Shown here piece after piece: positions 7,812 to 16,624 of a stretch of DNA of 38,469 bases. Origin of the DNA: Halobacteroidaceae bacterium (GTDB taxonomy: Bacteria; Bacillota; Halanaerobiia; B1SED10-174); contig PWGV01000010.1 in assembly GCA_003554585.1 (NCBI GenBank), positions 1-38,469 on the forward strand, in the 5' to 3' direction. The translations under genes were made by a program, and so were the position numbers. Below the pieces are notes generated by a model that had not been told where the DNA came from, searched no databases, and was given only the letters and a program-made list of their open reading frames with translations. Within the stretch, counting starts at the first letter, position 1. Each line of letters starts with the position of its first letter.

Positions 7812-9512
7812 GTGAAAATGTCCCAGGTTTATATCCCGACGTTGAAAGAACGACCGACTGAAGCGGAAACTCCCAGCCATGAACTGTTGTTAAGGGCAGG
7901 AATGATTCGCCGCGTTGCTGCTGGAATTTATTCTTTCCTGCCCCTTGGTTACAAGGTTGTGCGCAAGGTTGAAAAGATAATCCGGGAGGAACTGGAAAAG
8001 GCTGGAGCCCAGGAAGTCCACCTGCCTCTGCTTCACCCTGCCGAGTTATGGCAGGAATCAGGAAGGTGGAATGAAATGGGGGACCTGATGATAAAACTGA
8101 AAGATCGCAGGGATAGAGATTACTGTATTGGTCCCACCCATGAAGAAGTAATGACCGACCTGATCCGTTATGAATTAAAGTCTTACAAAGACCTTCCCCA
8201 GAATTTTTTCCAGATTCAGACCAAAGTAAGGGATGAAATCAGGCCGAGGTTCGGGCTCTTACGAGCAAAGGAATTTTCCATGAAAGATGCCTACAGTTTT
8301 CATGCCAGCTGGGAGTCTTTGGATGGAACATATCGGGACATGCACGACGCCTACTGCCGGATTTTTGAACGCTGTGGGCTGGATTACAGGGTGGTTGAAG
8401 CGGATACCGGTCCCATGGGAGGAACGGATTCCCATGAATTCATGGTCTTGGCAGAAACAGGAGAGGATAGTGTCCTCTTTTGCGATACCTGTGGGTATGC
8501 CGCCAATGTAGAAAAAGCTCAGAGCAAAGTTCCAAACCTAAAGGAAAAAATCGATCGGCCGGAGAAGGAAGAAATATATACCCCGGGAGTTACAACAATT
8601 GAAAACCTTATGGAAATGATGAACCTTCCGGGAGAATACCTGTTCAAAAGCCTGCTGTACAAAGGTGAAAAAGATTACTACCTCGCTATCGTCAGAGGTT
8701 CAGACCAGTTAAATGAAAACAAATTGATAGCACTCCTGGGAGATCCTTTCTTGAGCCTTGCTGAAGAGGGTTACAGGGATCTACCCGCTGGCTTTCTTGG
8801 CCCCCAGGGGGAACATGGTTTAACAATAATTGCCGATGAACTGGTTATGGAAATGGCCTGGGGAGTTGCGGGAGCAAACCGGGAAGACTACCACGTTCAG
8901 GGTATAGTTTCCGGGGAAGATTTTTCCCCGAACCTTGTTGGAGATATCCGCAGTGCCCGCCATGGGGAGGGTTGTCCTGAGTGCGAGGGAATCCTGGAAG
9001 AGATCAGGGGAATTGAGGTAGGACATATTTTCAAACTCGGAACAAAATACAGCGAATCCATGCAGGCCAATTATCTGGACGAGAACGGAAAAGCCCACCC
9101 CATGATCATGGGCTGTTATGGCATAGGAGTAACCCGGACTGTTGCGGCAGCCATCGAACAAAACCACGACGAAAACGGGATCAAATGGCCCCTACCCCTG
9201 GCCCCGTACCAGGTTATTTTACTCACCCTGGGTAAGGAGGAAAAAATTAAAGAAGCATCAGAGAAAATATATGAAGAATTAAAAGAAAAAGGAATTGAAA
9301 TAATCTGGGATGACCGGACTGAAAGACCGGGGGTCAAGTTTAACGAGGCTGACCTGCTGGGAATCCCCCTGCGGATAACAATAGGGAAGAAATTTTTAGA
9401 AACCGGACAGGTTGAATTAAAAGATAGATATAAAAACCAGGATCACATGCTGGATAAAGATGATCTTCTAAACTGGGTTCTGGAGTGCTTGGGAGAGGGG
9501 GTAAGAAGTTGA
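7812..9512 (+). CDS. proS: Prolyl-tRNA synthetase (bacterial type)
   Basis: ProRS charges tRNA-Pro. The 566-residue class II enzyme has motif 2 in the region RDEIRPRFGLLRAKEFSMKDAYSF, an editing insertion domain in the middle (about 225-385), motif 3 GCYGIGVTRTVAAAIEQ, and a C-terminal anticodon-binding domain. The length matches the E. coli type with the insertion rather than the short archaeal/eukaryotic type. GTG at 7812 is 8 nt after AAAGGA, and an in-frame ATG at 7818 is a poorer fit. It is regulated by the proline T-box just upstream. Its stop overlaps the TTG of the next gene. Confidence 0.97.
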   Translation: MKMSQVYIPTLKERPTEAETPSHELLLRAGMIRRVAAGIYSFLPLGYKVVRKVEKIIREELEKAGAQEVHLPLLHPAELWQESGRWNEMGDLMIKLKDRRDRDYCIGPTHEEVMTDLIRYELKSYKDLPQNFFQIQTKVRDEIRPRFGLLRAKEFSMKDAYSFHASWESLDGTYRDMHDAYCRIFERCGLDYRVVEADTGPMGGTDSHEFMVLAETGEDSVLFCDTCGYAANVEKAQSKVPNLKEKIDRPEKEEIYTPGVTTIENLMEMMNLPGEYLFKSLLYKGEKDYYLAIVRGSDQLNENKLIALLGDPFLSLAEEGYRDLPAGFLGPQGEHGLTIIADELVMEMAWGVAGANREDYHVQGIVSGEDFSPNLVGDIRSARHGEGCPECEGILEEIRGIEVGHIFKLGTKYSESMQANYLDENGKAHPMIMGCYGIGVTRTVAAAIEQNHDENGIKWPLPLAPYQVILLTLGKEEKIKEASEKIYEELKEKGIEIIWDDRTERPGVKFNEADLLGIPLRITIGKKFLETGQVELKDRYKNQDHMLDKDDLLNWVLECLGEGVRS

Positions 9513-10174
9513 TAGCAAGTGAAGAAATTGCTTTAAGGCTTGTCCTGGCTTTAGTATTAAGTGGTTTGATTGGCTGGGAACGGGAAATACATGAGCGACC
9601 AGCGGGTTTTCGCACCCATATTCTGGTCTGCCTGGGTTCAACCCTGATAATGTTGATTTCCCAGAACATGCATAATATTTTCGGTGAAGCTTCAGACCCC
9701 GGGCGAATAGCCGCCCAGGTGGTCAGCGGGATTGGTTTTCTGGGGGCGGGGACAATAATCCGGGAGGGAGTAAGTGTTAAGGGGTTGACCACCGCTGCCT
9801 CCCTCTGGGCAGTCGCGGGAATTGGACTTGGAATTGGAGCGGGATTCTACTTTGGCAGTATTATAACTGCGGCCCTGGTTTTTCTGAGCCTTTGGTTTCT
9901 TTCCAAAATTGAGTTTTTCGCTGCTGCTAAATCCAGGTTCAGCGAGGTTAAATTCAGGGTTCAGGATATACCGGGTCTGCTGGGCCAACTGGGTTCGGTT
10001 TTTGGAAAATTTGGCGCGAATATCATAAACGTTCGCATGGAATATGACGAGGTTGACGGAGAACTCGAAGTAATTATCCGGGTAGAGATACCCCCAAAAC
10101 TTGACCGCAACGAATTGACTCAAAAACTTGCTCAAGTAAAAGGAGTGCAGCAGGTCGAATGGCTAAACATCTAG
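9509..10174 (+). CDS. MgtC/SapB family membrane protein with C-terminal ACT-like domain
   Basis: MgtC-family proteins are small inner-membrane proteins linked to growth in low Mg2+ and modulation of ATP synthase in pathogens; their role in free-living Bacillota is unclear. The N-terminal part has four or five membrane helices with family motifs GLIGWEREIHERPAGFRTH, FLGAGTI and GLTTAASLWAVAGIGLGIGAG. Residues of about 148-221 form a cytosolic ACT-like domain (beta-alpha-beta with IPGLLGQLGSVFGKFGANI). TTG at 9509 is 7 nt after GGGAGAGGGGG and overlaps the proS stop (TTGA). The coding end overlaps polC by 16 nt, so all three are probably cotranscribed. Confidence 0.85.
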   Translation: MIASEEIALRLVLALVLSGLIGWEREIHERPAGFRTHILVCLGSTLIMLISQNMHNIFGEASDPGRIAAQVVSGIGFLGAGTIIREGVSVKGLTTAASLWAVAGIGLGIGAGFYFGSIITAALVFLSLWFLSKIEFFAAAKSRFSEVKFRVQDIPGLLGQLGSVFGKFGANIINVRMEYDEVDGELEVIIRVEIPPKLDRNELTQKLAQVKGVQQVEWLNI

Positions 10175-13100
10175 AACGGATAATAATCAAACCGAAAGCT
10201 AACAACCGGTTTTTGCGCTTATTACACAGCCAGTGTTCCCCGGAACTTAAAGGAAAAATTGTAATAAACAGGGTTGAAATTGACCAGGGAAAAAACTGCT
10301 CGCTTTTTCTCGCCCTGGCCCCCGGGGTTCACCAGGAAGACCTGGAAGGGCTGGAAAAACTTCTCCGGGGCAACCTTTCTGATTTCGCCGGCTTAAAAAT
10401 TATTTTTGAACCCTGGGAAAAAGCAAATCAGGACAGGATCCAGGAAGTTTTAAAAGGAATAAAGTCGCGTTTTCCCCAGTTGGGGAGTTGCCTGGAAAAT
10501 ATGGAAATAGAAGAAAAAGGGGAAGAAATTGAACTTTCCCTTCCCAGCAGGACCATGGTCGATTTTCTCAAGGATAAAAAGTTAGACCAGATAATTTCCC
10601 AGAGGTTTGCCCAGAATGGCCTCCCCGATAAAATTAAATTCTCCCAGAAAAAATGGAGGAATGTTCCCGGTAAGACAAAGGAAAAGCAACCACAAAAACA
10701 ACCGGAAAAGAAGGATCACCGTGTGGTTAAAGGCCGGTTATTGCCAGAAGCCCCGCAACCTTTATCCAGTATTCTTGATCAGGAGGAAGGGGTTTTTGTA
10801 GTTGAAGGGGAGGTTTTTTCTAAAACAGTCCATCAGTCAAGCCGGGGAGGGACAATCCAGGTTGTCAATATCGCCGATAAAACGGCGGCTCTTACTGTTA
10901 AAATATTTAACTTGGAAGAGGAATTGAAAAAAGATGGCTGGTATAAATTCCGGGGACAGTTGCAGTATGATAATTTCAGCGGTGAGAAGGTTCTCTTTGC
11001 CGACGACATTCTTGAGGTTACTCCGATTTTCCGCGAAGACAATTACCCGGAAAAAAGGTTTGAATTACACCTCCATACCAAAATGAGCGACATGGACGGG
11101 GTAATTGATATTGATCAGCTTGCTAAAACCCTAAAAGGCTGGGGTCACCGAGGGGCAGCAATTACTGACCATGGTGTGGTGCAATCTTTTCCTACTGCCT
11201 ACGAGGTTTTTCAGCGGGAAGGGCTCAAGCTGGTTTTAGGTCTGGAAACCAATACCCTACCCGAACAGGAAGAAATTTATTCAGGGCAGGAGGAAAGCTC
11301 CTGGAATGAATCCCCCCTTGTTTTCCTCGATATTGAAACTACCGGGTTTAGCCCCTGGCAACATGAAATAATCGAGATTGGCGCTGTTCGGGTTGAAAAG
11401 GGTTCAACCAGCGAATTTCAGCAGCTGGTTCGCCCCGAAAAGGCTCCTTCGGAAGAAATTATAGAGCTAACCGGGATAGATCCCGAAGAATTAAAAAGGG
11501 CAAGATCGCTAAAAGAAGTCTGGCCAGAATTTATGGACTTCATTACGGGGGCAATTCTGGTTGCTCATAATGCCACTTTTGATATTGACTTTCTCAGGTT
11601 TTGGAGTGAAAAGCTGGGGCAACCGCTACCTCTGGAAAAAGGCTACCTGGATACTCTTAGCCTTTCCAAAGCAATAAACTCCGACCTCCGGGGCCATAGC
11701 CTGGGGGCGCTCACCAAGAAATTTAATGTTCGCCTGGATGATCATCACCGGGCCCTGGCCGACGCCCAGGCTACATACCGTCTCTGGGAAATTTTTTGCA
11801 GCAGGCTGGAAGCCCGGGAAATAAAAAGCTTAAAACAATTAAAAGAACTTTCCCGGGAAATTCCCTGGTTTCTAAAATTCAGCAAACACAATACCCTGTG
11901 GGCCCGGAATAAAAAAGGACTTTTCAACCTTTACCGCCTGGTTAGCATATCCCACCTGGATTATTTTCATCGTCACCCCTGTATTCCCTGGGAATGGCTG
12001 GAGAAAAACCGGGAAGGAATTGTCCTGGGGAGTGGATGCCTGGAAGGGCCCTTGTACGACAGGCTTCTGGGCGGGGCAGAGAGAGAAGCGCTTAAAAGCA
12101 TTGCCGCGAAATTTGATTATATAGAGATTCTGCCTCCGGATTATCTGGTGGGTAATTCCCCCATAGAAGATATTGAAATAGCCCGGGAAATTACCTCCTA
12201 CCTGGTTTCCCTTGCTGAAGAACTGGGAAAACCCCCTATTGCCATTTCTGATGCTCATTACCTGGAAAGAGAAGAAAAAGAATTCCGGGAAGTTCTTCTT
12301 CATCAGAAAGGTAACCGACGGGAGAACGGGGCAGCACATCTTTTAACTACAGAAGAAATGGTGGAACAGTTTGCTTTCCTCGGGGAAGAAAAAACAAGAA
12401 AAATTGTAATTGATAATCCAAATTTCCTGGCGAAGGAAATACCAGAAATGGCCCCTGTTCCCGAAGGACTTTATCCTCCGCATGTTCCGGGGGCTGAAGA
12501 CCGGGTAAAAAATCGCACCATGGAAAAAGCAAGAGAACTTTATGGGAAAAAGCTGCCGGAAATAGTCAAGAAAAGGATCGACAAAGAATTGCATAGTATA
12601 ATCGGGCAGGGTTTTGCCCCGATCTATGCTATTTCACAAACCCTGGTGGGAAAATCTCTTGAAATTGGCTATCTTGTTGGATCAAGGGGTTCAGTTGGTT
12701 CTTCATTTGTAGCCTTTCTCTGTGCTATAACTGAGATCAATCCCCTCCCGGCTCATTACCGCTGTCGGGGTTGTTTTTATACCGATTTTGAACCGGAAAA
12801 AGAATTGGATTGCGGGTTGGATTTACCGGAAAAGGAATGTCCTAAATGCGGTGAAAACCTGGTTCGAGATGGATTTGACATACCCTTTGAGGTTTTTCTG
12901 GGTTTCAAGGGGGAGAAAGTTCCGGATATCGACCTGAATTTTGCCGGGGAGATTCAGAATAAAATCCACGCCTATACTGAAGAAATTTTTGGCAAGGATA
13001 ATGTTTTTCGCGCGGGAACCATTTCCACCATCGCTTCCCGAACCGCTTACGGAATGGTAAAAGGGTACCTGGAAGAAAATCAGTTGCAGGCCAACCGGGC

Positions 13101-14343
13101 CCAGGTTGAACGTTTGATTAGAGGGTGCAGCGGTGTGCGGAGAACAACCGGGCAGCATCCCGGGGGCCTGATGGTATTACCCGCGGATAAGGATATCCAC
13201 GAATTTACCCCCATCCAGTATCCTGCCAATGATAGTTCGGGTGGAATCCAGACTACACATTTTGATTACCGTTCAATCAGCAGTCGCCTTTTAAAACTTG
13301 ACCTGCTGGGACATGATGATCCTACAGCCCTCAAACAGCTGGAAGAACTTACCGGGATCAAGGTCCAGGATATTCCCTTCAATGATCCACCAACCATGAG
13401 TATTTTTTCCGGGACGGAGGCACTTGATTTGAAAGAAGGGCAATTGAATACAAAGGTCGGTTCTCTGGGAGTCCCGGAGTACGGAACTCCTTTTGTGCGG
13501 AGCATGCTGGAGGAAACCAGGCCGGAGACAATGGGCGAATTGATCAGAATAAGTGGGCTTTCGCATGGCGAAAATATCTGGAGAAATAATGCCCAGGACC
13601 TGATCACAGCGGAAGAGGTTTCTCTTAAACAGGTAATATCCACCCGTGATGATATTTTGAACGACTTAATTCGCTGGGGAGTTGAGCCGGAACAAGCATT
13701 CTCCATAATGGAAAAAGTTCGTAAAGGGAAGGGAATGTCAGCCCAGGAGGAGGAACTGCTCAAGGGTAAAGGTGTCCCCGAATGGTATATTGAATCCTGC
13801 AAGAAAATCAAATACATGTTTCCCAAAGCTCATGCCGCTGCGTATGTCCTGATGTCCTACCGGATTGCTTATTTCAAGGTTCATCATCCCTCGGCTTTTT
13901 ATGCTACCTATCTTTCCACCAAGGGCGGGGAGTTCGAGATTAAATTTGCCCTGGAAGGCATGGATCATGTCAAGCGTTCCCAGGAAAGGATTAAGGAAAA
14001 GGGCAGGGAAGCCAGCCCCAAGGAAAAAGCCACCCTGACCCTCCTGGAAATTTTGCAGGAGGCCATGCTCAGGGGAGTTGAGGTTTTGAACGTGGACCTT
14101 TATAAATCCCATTCCCATAAATTCCTTTTAAAAGAAGGGAGAATTTTACCCCCCTTAACTTCGATCCCCCATCTTGGGCAGAACTGCGCTCAGCGGATAG
14201 TAAAGGGCCGGGGTAAAAAGAAGTTTTCTTCAATCGAGGATTTTACTGACAGGACTCAGGCCAATAAAAATGTAGTAGAAGCGCTGGTTAAATATGGTGT
14301 TTTGAGAGGCCTTCCTGCAAAAAACCAGTTATCCCTATTCTGA
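10159..14343 (+). CDS. polC: DNA polymerase III subunit alpha, Gram-positive PolC type
   Basis: PolC is the leading-strand replicative polymerase of low-GC Gram-positives, with built-in proofreading. In order: an N-terminal domain (1-190), an OB-fold (about 205-290), the first part of the PHP domain with HLH (304-306), an inserted DnaQ-like 3'-5' exonuclease (DIETTG with D391 and E393, HNATFDIDFL, DDHHRALADA), the rest of PHP, and the palm with GSRGSVGSS and DIDLNF (D923 and D925). A four-Cys zinc site lies between these palm motifs. The protein ends with QLSLF (1390-1394), a beta-clamp-binding motif. It has 1394 residues, slightly shorter than Bacillus PolC. The ATG at 10159 overlaps the MgtC gene. 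Confidence 0.98.
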   Translation: MAKHLERIIIKPKANNRFLRLLHSQCSPELKGKIVINRVEIDQGKNCSLFLALAPGVHQEDLEGLEKLLRGNLSDFAGLKIIFEPWEKANQDRIQEVLKGIKSRFPQLGSCLENMEIEEKGEEIELSLPSRTMVDFLKDKKLDQIISQRFAQNGLPDKIKFSQKKWRNVPGKTKEKQPQKQPEKKDHRVVKGRLLPEAPQPLSSILDQEEGVFVVEGEVFSKTVHQSSRGGTIQVVNIADKTAALTVKIFNLEEELKKDGWYKFRGQLQYDNFSGEKVLFADDILEVTPIFREDNYPEKRFELHLHTKMSDMDGVIDIDQLAKTLKGWGHRGAAITDHGVVQSFPTAYEVFQREGLKLVLGLETNTLPEQEEIYSGQEESSWNESPLVFLDIETTGFSPWQHEIIEIGAVRVEKGSTSEFQQLVRPEKAPSEEIIELTGIDPEELKRARSLKEVWPEFMDFITGAILVAHNATFDIDFLRFWSEKLGQPLPLEKGYLDTLSLSKAINSDLRGHSLGALTKKFNVRLDDHHRALADAQATYRLWEIFCSRLEAREIKSLKQLKELSREIPWFLKFSKHNTLWARNKKGLFNLYRLVSISHLDYFHRHPCIPWEWLEKNREGIVLGSGCLEGPLYDRLLGGAEREALKSIAAKFDYIEILPPDYLVGNSPIEDIEIAREITSYLVSLAEELGKPPIAISDAHYLEREEKEFREVLLHQKGNRRENGAAHLLTTEEMVEQFAFLGEEKTRKIVIDNPNFLAKEIPEMAPVPEGLYPPHVPGAEDRVKNRTMEKARELYGKKLPEIVKKRIDKELHSIIGQGFAPIYAISQTLVGKSLEIGYLVGSRGSVGSSFVAFLCAITEINPLPAHYRCRGCFYTDFEPEKELDCGLDLPEKECPKCGENLVRDGFDIPFEVFLGFKGEKVPDIDLNFAGEIQNKIHAYTEEIFGKDNVFRAGTISTIASRTAYGMVKGYLEENQLQANRAQVERLIRGCSGVRRTTGQHPGGLMVLPADKDIHEFTPIQYPANDSSGGIQTTHFDYRSISSRLLKLDLLGHDDPTALKQLEELTGIKVQDIPFNDPPTMSIFSGTEALDLKEGQLNTKVGSLGVPEYGTPFVRSMLEETRPETMGELIRISGLSHGENIWRNNAQDLITAEEVSLKQVISTRDDILNDLIRWGVEPEQAFSIMEKVRKGKGMSAQEEELLKGKGVPEWYIESCKKIKYMFPKAHAAAYVLMSYRIAYFKVHHPSAFYATYLSTKGGEFEIKFALEGMDHVKRSQERIKEKGREASPKEKATLTLLEILQEAMLRGVEVLNVDLYKSHSHKFLLKEGRILPPLTSIPHLGQNCAQRIVKGRGKKKFSSIEDFTDRTQANKNVVEALVKYGVLRGLPAKNQLSLF

Positions 14344-14354
14344 GGGCATTCTCC

Positions 14355-14383
14355 TTGCATTCGCCTTTTTGTTATGGTATACT
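14355..14383 (+). promoter_or_regulatory. Predicted sigma-A promoter for the rimP-nusA-infB operon
   Basis: TTGCAT at 14355-14360, a 17-nt spacer, and TATACT at 14378-14383, with a TGG extension directly before the -10 box. It starts 12 nt after the polC stop and drives a leader of about 85 nt before rimP. The match is close to consensus. Confidence 0.8.
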
Positions 14384-14415
14384 TTTTATAGATATCATAA
14401 TCATGTTGCAGATTT

Positions 14416-14440
14416 AAGAGTGGGTTCCCAGCCCACTCTT
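14416..14440 (+). other. Leader hairpin before rimP (possible attenuator)
   Basis: A perfect 9-bp stem (14416-14424 with 14432-14440) closes a 7-nt loop inside the 5' UTR between the promoter and rimP. Only an interrupted T/A-rich stretch follows, so termination would be partial at best. NusA is encoded in this operon and modulates hairpin pausing, so feedback attenuation is a reasonable inference, but the sequence only shows the hairpin. Confidence 0.6.
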
Positions 14441-14477
14441 TAGCTTATAATAATCAATTAAGCGGGAGGAAAAAAAA

Positions 14478-14936
14478 GTGAGCCAACAGGAAACCCTTTT
14501 TGCCCTGGTTGAACCGGTTGTTGAGAACGAAGGTCTGGAGCTGGTTGACCTGGAATATAAAAAGGAAGGCAAAAGATGGATGTTAAGGGTCTTTATTGAC
14601 GGGCCGGAGGGGATATCCCACGATGAATGTGTGCGGGTAACCAGGGCCTTGGAACCGGTCCTGGAAGAGGAGGATCCCATCCCCCATGGTTTTATTCTGG
14701 AAGTTTCTTCCCCTGGCCTGGACCGCCCCCTCAAAAGAGATCGTGATTTTGAAAGGGCCAAGGGCAAAAAGGTTGAAATTAAGACATTTGCCCCGCTCCT
14801 GGATAAGAAAAAAACACTACGGGGAACTTTGTTGGGGTTTGCGGATAAAGATTTGCGTTTGGAACTCGAAGATGGTTCTACAATAAATATACCCCGGGAT
14901 CAGGTTGCCAAAGCCCGACTCCATTTTGAATTTTAA
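14478..14936 (+). CDS. rimP: Ribosome maturation factor RimP
   Basis: RimP assists late assembly of the 30S subunit. The 152-residue protein has the DUF150 layout: an N-terminal alpha/beta domain with LVDLEYKKEGKRWMLRVFID and SHDECVRVTRALEP, then EVSSPGLDRPLK, then a C-terminal SH3-like barrel. It starts with GTG behind GGGAGG. It is the first gene of the operon and is followed 16 nt later by nusA, its nearly universal neighbour. Confidence 0.96.
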   Translation: MSQQETLFALVEPVVENEGLELVDLEYKKEGKRWMLRVFIDGPEGISHDECVRVTRALEPVLEEEDPIPHGFILEVSSPGLDRPLKRDRDFERAKGKKVEIKTFAPLLDKKKTLRGTLLGFADKDLRLELEDGSTINIPRDQVAKARLHFEF

Positions 14937-14952
14937 AGGAGGAGCAGTTTAA

Positions 14953-16065
14953 ATGAATTTTGAATTTCTTCAAGCATTAGCAGAAATTGAAAAGGAAAAA
15001 AATATTCCCAAAGAACAGTTACTGGAGGCGGCTGAAGCTGCCCTGATTTCGGCATACAAAAGAAACTTTGGTTCCTCGCAAAATGTCACAGCCCATATCG
15101 ATAGGAACACCGGGAAAGTGGAAGTAATTGCTCGCAAAGAGGTAGTAGAGGAAATTGAAGACAAGACACTGGAAATATCCCTGGAAGAAGCCCGAAAAAT
15201 TGATGCCAATTATGAGGTTGGGGATGTAGTGGAATTTGAGGTGACCCCGGCTAATTTCGGCCGGATCGCTGCCCAAACTGCTAAACAGGTGGTAGTGCAA
15301 CGGATCCGGGAAGCTGAGAGGGGAATAATTTTTGATGAGTTCAGTGACAGAGAAGGGGATATTATCACCGGTGTTGTGCAGCGTTATAGCAATAATAATA
15401 TTATGATTGACCTGGGAAAAACTGAAGCTATTCTGGTTCAACCAGAACAGATGCCCACTGATAAGTATAAACCGGGAGACCGGATTAAGCTTTTTATAGT
15501 TGAAGTAAAGCAAACCACCAAGGGGCCCCGGATCCTTGTTTCCAGGACCCACCCTGGTCTCTTAAAACGACTTTTTGAACTGGAGGTTCCTGAGATCCAG
15601 GAAGGAACGGTGGAAATAAAAGCTGTTACCCGGGAGGCCGGGTATCGCTCCAAAATTTCCGTTTATTCCCGCGATGAAAACGTTGATCCTGTAGGTGCCT
15701 GTGTGGGACAAAAGGGAATGCGGGTCCAGGCAATTGTTGATGAAATCGGCGGGGAAAAGATTGATATTGTTGAGTGGAGCCCTGACCCGACCGTCTATGT
15801 GGCCAATGCTTTAAGCCCCGCAAAGGCGGTTTCTGTTCAAATCGAGGAAAAAGAAAAAGTTGCCAAGGTAGTTGTCCCCGATTACCAACTATCCCTGGCT
15901 ATTGGAAAAGAAGGACAGAACGCACGGCTGGCAGCGAAACTGACCGGCTGGCGGATAGATATTAAGAGTGAAAGTCAATCCGACGAAGAAGCGAAACTTA
16001 TTGAACCCACTGCAGAGGGGGAGGTAATGCTAGATGAAGAGAAAGAAGAAGATCCCTCTTCGTAA
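14953..16065 (+). CDS. nusA: Transcription termination/antitermination factor NusA
   Basis: NusA binds RNA polymerase and modulates pausing, termination and antitermination. The 370-residue protein has an N-terminal polymerase-binding domain (1-125), an S1 domain (about 135-200), and two KH domains ([21 protein letters not shown] and [19 protein letters not shown]). It ends in an acidic tail without the acidic repeats of the E. coli protein, as is normal for Bacillota. AGGAGG lies upstream of the ATG at 14953. Its last 32 nt overlap the rnpM frame. Confidence 0.97.
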   Translation: MNFEFLQALAEIEKEKNIPKEQLLEAAEAALISAYKRNFGSSQNVTAHIDRNTGKVEVIARKEVVEEIEDKTLEISLEEARKIDANYEVGDVVEFEVTPANFGRIAAQTAKQVVVQRIREAERGIIFDEFSDREGDIITGVVQRYSNNNIMIDLGKTEAILVQPEQMPTDKYKPGDRIKLFIVEVKQTTKGPRILVSRTHPGLLKRLFELEVPEIQEGTVEIKAVTREAGYRSKISVYSRDENVDPVGACVGQKGMRVQAIVDEIGGEKIDIVEWSPDPTVYVANALSPAKAVSVQIEEKEKVAKVVVPDYQLSLAIGKEGQNARLAAKLTGWRIDIKSESQSDEEAKLIEPTAEGEVMLDEEKEEDPSS

Positions 16066-16306
16066 GTGTGTGGGTTGTGATGAACGCCGCGAAAAAAAGG
16101 AATTAATCAGAATAGTCCGCAGCCCGGAAGGGGAAGTGGATGTTGATACCACAGGGAAAAAACCCGGCCGGGGAGCTTATCTTTGCCCTGCTAAAAAATG
16201 TCTAAAGAAGGCTTTTAAAAATAAGAGGATTGAACGGAATCTGCAGATTAACCTGCCTCCGGAAATAGAAGATTTTCTCCAGGGAAAGATAAATGGAAAT
16301 AACTAG
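16034..16306 (+). CDS. rnpM: RNase P modulator RnpM (YlxR family)
   Basis: This 90-residue basic protein carries the YlxR hallmarks [20 protein letters not shown] and GRGAYLCPAKKCLKKA. In B. subtilis the family binds RNase P RNA and modulates its activity. The ATG at 16034 lies inside nusA (32-nt overlap), with GGGGGAGG about 10 nt upstream within nusA, so it is translationally coupled. The end overlaps ylxQ by 14 nt. Cys12, Cys15 and two later cysteines are those seen in the family. Confidence 0.92.
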   Translation: MKRKKKIPLRKCVGCDERREKKELIRIVRSPEGEVDVDTTGKKPGRGAYLCPAKKCLKKAFKNKRIERNLQINLPPEIEDFLQGKINGNN

Positions 16307-16607
16307 AGGTCTTCGGCTTCTCGGACTGGGTTACAGGGGCAGGAAGGTGCAAATAGGTTCAACTAATATAGAACATAAATTAAAAAAAAGTCGGGGCAGG
16401 CTGCTTTTATTAGCAAAAGACAGTGGTACAAATACCAAGAAAAAGCTTCGAGAGATTTGCTCTAATAATAATATTGCTTGCCTTGAATGGGGAACAAAGG
16501 AGGAGTTTACCCGGATTTTTCCAAGGGAAACGACAGCAGTTTTAATAATGGATAGTGATCTAGCAAAACCTTTCTTAGACGGGAAAGGGAGGGTCCTTAA
16601 TGATTAA
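16293..16607 (+). CDS. ylxQ: L7Ae-family putative RNA-binding protein YlxQ
   Basis: This is a 104-residue protein of the L7Ae/L30e/S12e/Gadd45 fold, probably a K-turn RNA binder. Support comes from LLGLGYRGRKVQIGSTNIEHKLKKS, LLLLAKDSGTNTKKKLREIC and GTKEEFTRIF in the expected order, and from its constant position between rnpM and infB. The family's usual RRAGK near the N-terminus is GYRGRK here, and the C-terminal part is divergent, so this is a weaker-than-average member. It overlaps rnpM by 14 nt. Confidence 0.85.
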   Translation: MEITRGLRLLGLGYRGRKVQIGSTNIEHKLKKSRGRLLLLAKDSGTNTKKKLREICSNNNIACLEWGTKEEFTRIFPRETTAVLIMDSDLAKPFLDGKGRVLND

Positions 16608-16624
16608 TTGATGGGGGTGTTAAA

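Noticed and set aside
13266-13826. Antisense 186-codon frame inside polC, and a similar one of 187 codons at 31105-31668 inside the Na/Pi transporter gene
   Set aside because: Both lie opposite well-supported conserved genes, have no ribosome binding site and carry composition typical of shadow frames. Many shorter antisense frames in the window were rejected for the same reason.
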